The notes under the pieces: generated by a model | Databases searched by the model: none | Told to the model about the DNA's origin: nothing | Seen by the model: the letters and a program-made list of their open reading frames with translations, nothing else | Part shown: one piece after another, positions 57,701 through 64,000 of the stretch | How positions within the stretch are numbered: position 1 is the stretch's first letter | How the letters are laid out: the number at the start of each line of letters is the position of its first letter | Program-made: the position numbers and the translations under genes | Source of the DNA: Sparassis latifolia | Taxonomy: Eukaryota; Basidiomycota; Agaricomycetes; Polyporales; Sparassidaceae | DNA: 64,000 bases | Assembly: GCA_018466975.1 (NCBI GenBank) | Contig: CM031561.1 | Span: 5,208,001 to 5,272,000 of the forward strand | Direction of reading: 5' to 3'

Positions 57701-60700
57701 TCAGGCTGCTTTGGGTACAGTTACCATTTGATGGTCTTTTCTCTTATTTGAGGTTGCTCTCCTGGCAGTCAAGAGGTTGAGTCTGTCACTGCTGCCATGA
57801 TGAGCTGCCTGCATGGTGAGTATCGAAATCAAGTCTTCAATACAATAAAAGTACAGCAGAGCCCACTGAAAGTGCCAATTTCTGGCCATACCAATCCAAC
57901 AGCCCACCAGACTGAACCAGGAAGTGTTACTTGTTTAGCGCATTATGTACAGAGACAGCACATCCTTCAATCGACCCAATGCTATCAAGAAGCACGCACA
58001 CCCTAATTGTAGTTCAATTGTAGTTCAAGAAGCACGCACACCCAGGATGATTAAAGGCTCTGAATAGTAGCCAGACAGTGAAAGTCATGCATAAGTGTGC
58101 AGCGTGTCTTGTACTGTCACATCTCATCATGTCCTTACTGGTGAGGTCGTGAAAACTCAAGCTGCTGTGTCAGTTTCACAGAAGCCTCTCACTTCACAAC
58201 AGCCTTTCTTGAAGACATGTGCATGGCATGTTGACTACCGCTCTCAGTCCGATAGCGTGCTCAAAGGTCATCTGCATTTAGATGTCAGTGGTAGGTACCC
58301 CAACTATTGTCTGAGTCTCTTGTCCCCAGCAGCTTTAAGCACTTTTGCAACACCTCTGCAAGAAGTGAAGCTCAGGGCACACCATCTGTCATGACTAGGC
58401 TGGAACTTGGAGAGTGTCAAGCTGTGCTGGTCTCATTTATATTTTATAATCGGACAATGAGTGTGGTTTGTTGTTTGACCTTTTGGCATTCGCTGTACTA
58501 CAGCATTCAGATGCACTGCTTCATTTGCTTGCAAGGGTATTTATTTTGTGATGTGCGATGCCAATCTGCTCGTCTGCTTTTTTCACCACTACATTCAGCC
58601 TTGCGCCTTGGGAGCTGTATCCCACCCATGTTGACTGACCATGTCCAAGTACTTCAGCTTGTGATAATTCTCGATGTGCGTGCTTAAACAAGCACGCTAG
58701 TGTTGGGAGAGTACTGGTAGAAAACACCGCTGACTATCTCCAGTTCATGCTCGGAGGCTTCCGGAAACTGAAGTAAGGGTTAGTCAAATTGACTGTGACG
58801 ATGTACTGACAGACTAACCTCCAATATTTGCACACAGTCTGTGACTTGGGATCACTCTTATCGCCCTTCTCGAAGAAGTGCCAAACATCTGCAGCATTAT
58901 TAGGGCAGTCAGGATGGGAGAGATGTGGTTTGCTAATTTATTCATGTAAGTATGACAGTCAGGAAGAGGCAAAAGAAGTAAGACTTACAAGGCATGGACT
59001 GTGCTGCCACAGACTCCACCTCGCTATCCGAGGGAGACATCTTGAACACTTCAGGGCCATCACTGCACCCCAATACTGTATGGCCACAGCCATAGCTATA
59101 TCAGAAGATAGTCGAGATTGAGACAGGGGGCAACCCTTCACATTTGTTGCATGAAATTGAGAAGCTCTTGAATAACACACTGGTCAACTCGCCAAAAGTA
59201 GACACTTACTGAACTCATTGTGTACAATTCTCTATATTCTCATGGACCCAAAGTCATATAATTTTGTCAGGCATCAATCAATCTGGCAGCTGCAAAAATC
59301 AACACGATACATATCATACAATGATGGTCATTGTGAGAAATGTAAGTCGAGATGATGGTGAGTGCGAACATGAAGTATGGCTAATAAATAAGGCTACCCT
59401 GTCAGTTGCACCAATCGTCGCTCAAGTCGAAAACTGTTTGCAAACTTGGCATACTGCCATCACTGTTGTAATTGTCAGTGGTGAAGGTATCTGCATCATT
59501 GGTGATGTTGGCACCTGCAGCAGCCTCATCAATGAAGTAGCACTTCTGTATACTGCCTTGAGTGAGGTAGAAGTAATACATAAAGAGTCTTACACCTACT
59601 ATGAGATGCACATAGACTCCACACCTGTCACAGGTAAAGTGAGTGACCTTCGGAATAGGCTTATCAAGCACAACATCTTCTGAGACCTCTGGTGCCTATC
59701 ATGCCACTGTAAAGGTAAGGAAAATGAATCACATGTGTGTTCGGGGTGACCCTCGAGCATAAGAATGAACAACATCTCCATCCTCTTCCAATCTTTGACC
59801 ATCTGTTACACTGGGGCATACCACTAAGACTGAGTATCGATTATCGAGCACACACAAAGTCGAAGACTAAGTGTGGCGAGTCGCGAAGTATCTTCACACA
59901 AAGGCTGAGTGGAAAGCCCGTGTATTGAAGGTAAAGTAACCAGATCGAGACTGGCATTCCAATCGGCGATCTCAGTCTTATATACTACTAGTACATGCTG
60001 AGTAAGATGTGCCAGTAATGGCTGAGTAAACGAGTACCCTCATGGTGAGGGATGAGTCAGTACAAGTCTAGGCTATAATGTCATAGTCTAGTATCATCCA
60101 GATGGAGTTGAGAGACATCCGGAGCAGCGGTCTCAGAGTAGTACACGTAAAAGTACAATGTAATCAAAGAAAAAAGATAGGTACGACTGTGTACCATTGT
60201 AACACCATCTGTTTGATGGACAGGAAGCTTTTGTACAATATGATGTGAGGCAGTGAACTTTTGACATGAGGGATATTTCCCATTCTGGCAGAGGCTGTGC
60301 TGAGCACAGAGGAATGAACCCAAGAAATGGTTGTGCATAATTGGGGTTCACTGTCAGACAATGTCCCTTCGTTGATGGAAAGAGAAATTCTTTCCGCCCC
60401 ATACTGGTTCAAAAGGGACATCACAGACACAAAAGAGAACTCATAACTTCACTTATCAGTTCATGGGTGTTCTGAAGCATAGTGGTGCACACGATCCTCC
60501 AGTCTTCATTCAGTGTAGCCATCAATACAGTTGTTGGGGAGAGTGGGATGTGGAAGTAAGTAGAGAGGTGAACTGAGTGGTCAGTAATGAGATAAGCACA
60601 GTCTAAATAAAAGTTAATAAGTATTACTTGTGAAAAAGAAGAATTGTGAACTATGATTTTTGGAAATGCTTATCTGCGCATCCGATTTGGGATTCCTTAA

Positions 60701-61072
60701 TTTGAATAGTTCCCACCCAAGGGACTCGAAGCCATACTCATCGAAACTCAGAAGAGTTTCTCTGCAGAACCTACGATGAGTGCACACATGCAACAGTGTC
60801 ACCATCACTGCACATCTGATAGTGTAGGCTCACCAAATTTAAACAACGTCAATCAATCAGAGAAATAGCTATGGTACAGTTTGCCACTCATTGGGCCTAC
60901 CTCCCATGGATCATCACCATCTAGACCTTGCTCATAATGAAGGGGCCTTCATGTGGTATGCCATGCAAGGTGCGGGTTCATGCTCACCAGAAGCCAATGA
61001 AGTTTGTGTTCCCCACAATGTACCCACAGAAGATGAAGATGCCCACCTCAGGCATGTGGATGGAAATGTGTT
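54701..61072. other. Decayed sequence without a supported gene
   Basis: Intermediate GC, few CpG, open frames under 140 codons and no domain that I can name. The segment 56,420-56,470 duplicates part of the RecQ-like pseudogene. Two plus-strand frames, 56542-56874 and 59264-59683, are the longest; both lack recognisable motifs. It reads as old transposon or gene debris. Confidence 0.4.
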
Positions 61073-61190
61073 ATGATTCCTGAGGTACAAAGGAATCGTT
61101 CTTTATGGGATAGGGCTTCCGCCAGATTCTGAGGGACATGTCCAAGTGCCCCTATGCGTGAGAACAACTTTTCAATACAAATTTGTATCA
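61073..61190 (+). repeat. Solo copy of the inverted-end block of the 13.4-kb element family
   Basis: TATGATTCCTGAGGTAC then AAGGAATCGTTCTTTATGGG and GGGCTTCCGCCAGATTCTGA matches 38448-38570 closely, then diverges after CAATACAAATTTGTAT. Confidence 0.7.
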
Positions 61191-61689
61191 CGATTCTAAG
61201 GCCCGGAGCTTGAGAGGCTGGCATCTTGACCTCTTCATGCGACTTAACACTTCAGTCCCACCTGGAGTGATGGTAGTGGGCTTCCAGACACTCTTCATAC
61301 AGTGCAGTGACGTCACCTCGTAACCACATGCAGAGCCTTTGAGACACACTGCTGTCAGAGCAAGATGAGAGATGAGTGCTCTGATGCCAAAATAGACCTT
61401 ACTTAAGATGATTAGACTTCTTCACGTGTAGCAGTAACTGCATGAAAGTACTACTGCAGCAAATTCTGAGGGAATTAGAAACCATCAGCAGATTTTTTGG
61501 GACTCCTCAAAATATTGTTACAGCTGAATGCACAGGTTGAGGCGAGATAAAATAGATACTGCTGAGCTTGCAAAGCTCGCTGCCACCAATGCTAATCATG
61601 ATGAGCTGACTCATGTCCCATTCTCTGCTAAATCTTTCCTTAGTATGATGCTGGTTAACTGCTGATGACCAGGTAAGCATTTGCCTTGA

Positions 61690-62720
61690 ATGCATTCCTC
61701 TGTGATACCATCTGACAATGATCCTATGCAGTCAATGTATGTTATTGAGCGTCCAGAGCTGTGCGCACTGATAATGATGCTGCACCCAGAGCTGAAGGAT
61801 TCGGATATCCCACACTATACTAAGCTCCATGTGGCCATCATTGAAATGTGGTACAACTGGTTTGTGGAACTTAAAGAGGATCTGAAAGTATGTTTGTTAT
61901 GTATATATGCAATATAGATGTTAATGTTCTCTAGAATTCCCTTAGGAAAATCCGCCCGACAAGCGATGTCTGGAGCTCCCAGATGCGACACTCATACCTA
62001 GTGGTCACTGCTCACTATCTGACCAGAGGAAAGGACAATACCCTCATCATGAAGACAGCACTCATCATATTTCATCACCTTAAAGGTGCTCATATGCTGC
62101 ATTTGGCTCGTGTTCTCCTCCACTTGCTGGACTGAGCAGGTATCACCACTAAAGTGAGCATATGACTGTGGGCTTCGACTAAACTCGTACTAATAACAGT
62201 AAGCCACATCACCCTCAACAACACTAGCAACAACGATACTATGATGGTTGAACTCACCAGGCTCCTGACCACTTGTGGTGTCAACTTTGATGCAAAAGAC
62301 AATCAGGTACACTGTTTCGCACATGTGATCAATCTTTGTGCCCAGGTCATCCTGCCATCTCTTTTGATGACGAAATCATGATCAATCAATCCCTGACTGA
62401 GGGGGAAGTTCAAAGCTTTGAGCAGGCAGCTGCATGTGATCCCATCACCTTAGGATGTGGCATCATCTGTTGTCCATTCCTCAAAGGACTTTGAAGATAT
62501 AGTCAAGGAGGGTAATGCGAAGAATTACTTCTTTGTGGGAGAGCTGCCTGTTGTCATTAAGGTGCACTCTAAGCTGCTCATTTGCTCATTGCCGATGTTC
62601 AGATGCAGTGAGACTCCACATGGCACATGCTGCATCAACTCCATCAAATGTGCCTGATGCTTAATGCCTCTAATGATCATCCATGGGCTAGGCTGACCTC
62701 TGTTTATCTCAGGCAATAGA
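61690..62720 (+). pseudogene. hAT-family transposase pseudogene
   Basis: Reads ALIMMLHPELKDSDIPHYTK...MWYNWFVELKEDLK, then a plausible intron 61888-61934 (GTATGT/TCTCTAG), then KIRPTSDVWSSQMRHSYLVV, a block ending in HLLD-TGA-AGITTKVS, ITLNNTSNNDTMMVEL and DNQVHCFAHVINLCAQV. These are the catalytic-domain blocks of basidiomycete hAT transposases; the TGA stands where relatives have Arg. Later parts (EGNAKNYFF, DSTWHMLHQL) are in other frames. Start, BED finger and dimerisation region were not found. Confidence 0.8.
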
Positions 62721-62800
62721 TAGCTTCATATTTCACAGCATGAATTGCCAGTTAATATCATTTTAAAGCCATGCTTTTGATAATTCTACTCTGACATACT

Positions 62801-63090
62801 TAGCAATATGTTAGACTATTATCAGGCAGCTACAAATAAATTATTATCAATGTTATACTACATTATCAACTGATATTAAATGGTATGCAGTTATTGAATA
62901 ACATTAGAAAATATTATAATGCTTTTATTTAAAAAGCGCTAGCATTAGCAATATGTTAGACTATTATCAGGCAGCTACAAATAAATTATTATCAATGTTA
63001 TACTACATTATCAACTGATATTAAATGGTATGCAGTTATTGAATAACATTAGAAACTATTATAATGCTTTTATTTAAAAAGCGCTAGCAT
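62801..63090 (+). repeat. Tandem duplication, 2 x 145 bp
   Basis: TAGCAATATGTTAGACTATT begins at 62801 and again at 62946; the copies differ at only one or two sites, so the duplication is recent relative to the surrounding decay. Confidence 0.85.
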
Positions 63091-63240
63091 TTTCTTGTAA
63101 CTTTTTTGTATAGACATATAGACAGCATGCTGGACTATTGCGGTACTGTTACCAAATATTTGTAAGTAAAATCTTAGATGAATACAGTTATTAATGATAC
63201 TTAGAGTATCTGAATAACTAGTTTATCATTACTCTTATAG

Positions 63241-63620
63241 TAGCTAGTACAGAGCATGAGTAGGGTTGACCTGTGTGGATACTAATATCAGGACACACAG
63301 AGGTACAAGTAAAGGTCACAGACATGCAACCTTCATGGACACATGTCCTCTGTGGAAGGAGTTTTGAGAAGCACCAGAAGAGGGAAAGAAAGATAGACAA
63401 TAGGATTAATAGGATCAGAGAGCAACAAGACAGAGATGATGACCAGTCCATTATCATTTCCCTTTACATCCATGCGTATTGCACTTGCTGGCATATGCTA
63501 CCCTCACCCATATGATCACTCTCACAACTAGAGAGTGTGTGTCCCCATGGGTTCATCCTGTGGCTAATCAACATGGTTTATAGTGGTGAGCTGTAAGTCA
63601 ATTACACTGGAAGCCATAAA
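63241..63620. other. No gene assigned
   Basis: Contains a charged frame (KHQKRERKIDNRINRIREQQ) that could belong to the transposase that follows, but no motif supports it. Confidence 0.3.
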
Positions 63621-64000
63621 ATTTCACTAACCTGTAAATTAGGGCAAAATACCCACTTGCTACTATTGCAAAGATGCTGGAAGTGCTCAGTGACAAAATA
63701 ATGGCAGGTTACAACATCAGCTGCATCTTTGAGGGTACAATACAGTGTAGCTCACTGGTGAATGGCAACGGTGCTGGTGCTGTTGCTACATGAATGCATT
63801 CCACAGCTACTCCCACAACTATCTTTGTCAACTCATGAATCACCCAAATGTTATTGAAGGTATGGGTCTTGAAGACCTTGAGATGATGGAAAGGATATTT
63901 AGCGCATCAAACAACCTTGCTGACACCCGATGATTATATATTCATGATGTGGATGTATCCCGGCTTGAGATGAATAAATGTTACCTCTTTGAATGCCAAG
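63621..64000 (+). pseudogene. KDZ-type transposase fragment, runs off the right edge
   Basis: Reads KYPLATIAKMLEVLSDKIMA-GYNISCIFEGTI, then in another frame CYMNAFHSYSHNYLCQLMNH and VIEGMGLEDLEMMERIFSASNNLA. These match the central RNase-H-like part of the Kyakuja-Dileera-Zisupton transposases common in Agaricomycetes (from memory). A frameshift lies near 63,780 and a stop near 63,930. Confidence 0.75.

Overview
The window looks like nuclear DNA of a basidiomycete, most likely an Agaricomycete. The reasons are short 50-70 nt introns in host genes, a fused single-chain ATP-citrate lyase (ascomycetes split it in two), Agaricomycete-type hypothetical proteins, and a transposon set (Copia, Helitron-type Rep/helicase, hAT, KDZ) typical of that group. 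All calls were made by eye from the sequence; similarities to families are from memory.

Left third (1-26.9 kb, GC-rich). Host genes: a partial plus-strand gene of unknown function (to 1085), a convergent four-exon gene for a 1229-residue disordered protein (1602-5473, minus), a TPR-repeat gene remnant (about 16.5-17.2 kb, minus), a two-exon gene of a basidiomycete-restricted family (17661-18713, minus), ATP-citrate lyase in ten exons (20687-24890, plus) and a DUF1275/YoaK-like membrane protein in four exons (25706-26790, plus). A nearly intact Copia retrotransposon (9542-14670; 329-bp LTRs, CGGAC target duplication) lies between the second and third genes. Its coding frame is interrupted by one in-frame TGA.

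Boundary (26.9-32.5 kb). A long-armed inverted-repeat element is broken in its right arm by a second, decayed Copia element (27655-32451, CAAAG target duplication).

Middle (32.5-53.5 kb, AT-rich, few CpG). Nested repeat elements. A 98-bp tandem array is split by a 13.4-kb insertion (38448-51883) with inverted ends and a 4-5 bp target duplication; the two halves of the array rejoin exactly. The insertion carries, on the minus strand, a Helitron-type Rep/PIF1-helicase gene that is broken by several frameshifts and stops, a chromodomain set into the Rep-helicase linker, a C-terminal USP-like cysteine peptidase, and an upstream ORF with a signal peptide and 16-residue Lys-Arg repeats that resembles a Kex2-processed secreted peptide precursor. 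Long direct repeats flank this cargo. Inverted hairpin-bearing ends at 32711 and 53468 may mark a larger host element.

Right end (53.5-64 kb). Decayed sequence: a RecQ-like helicase pseudogene, a hAT transposase pseudogene with a recognisable intron, and a KDZ-type transposase fragment running off the edge. The window reads as a euchromatic gene island meeting a repeat-rich, probably methylated heterochromatic block. CpG-to-TpG changes in the Copia LTRs and repeated TGA stops where CGA is plausible fit that picture.
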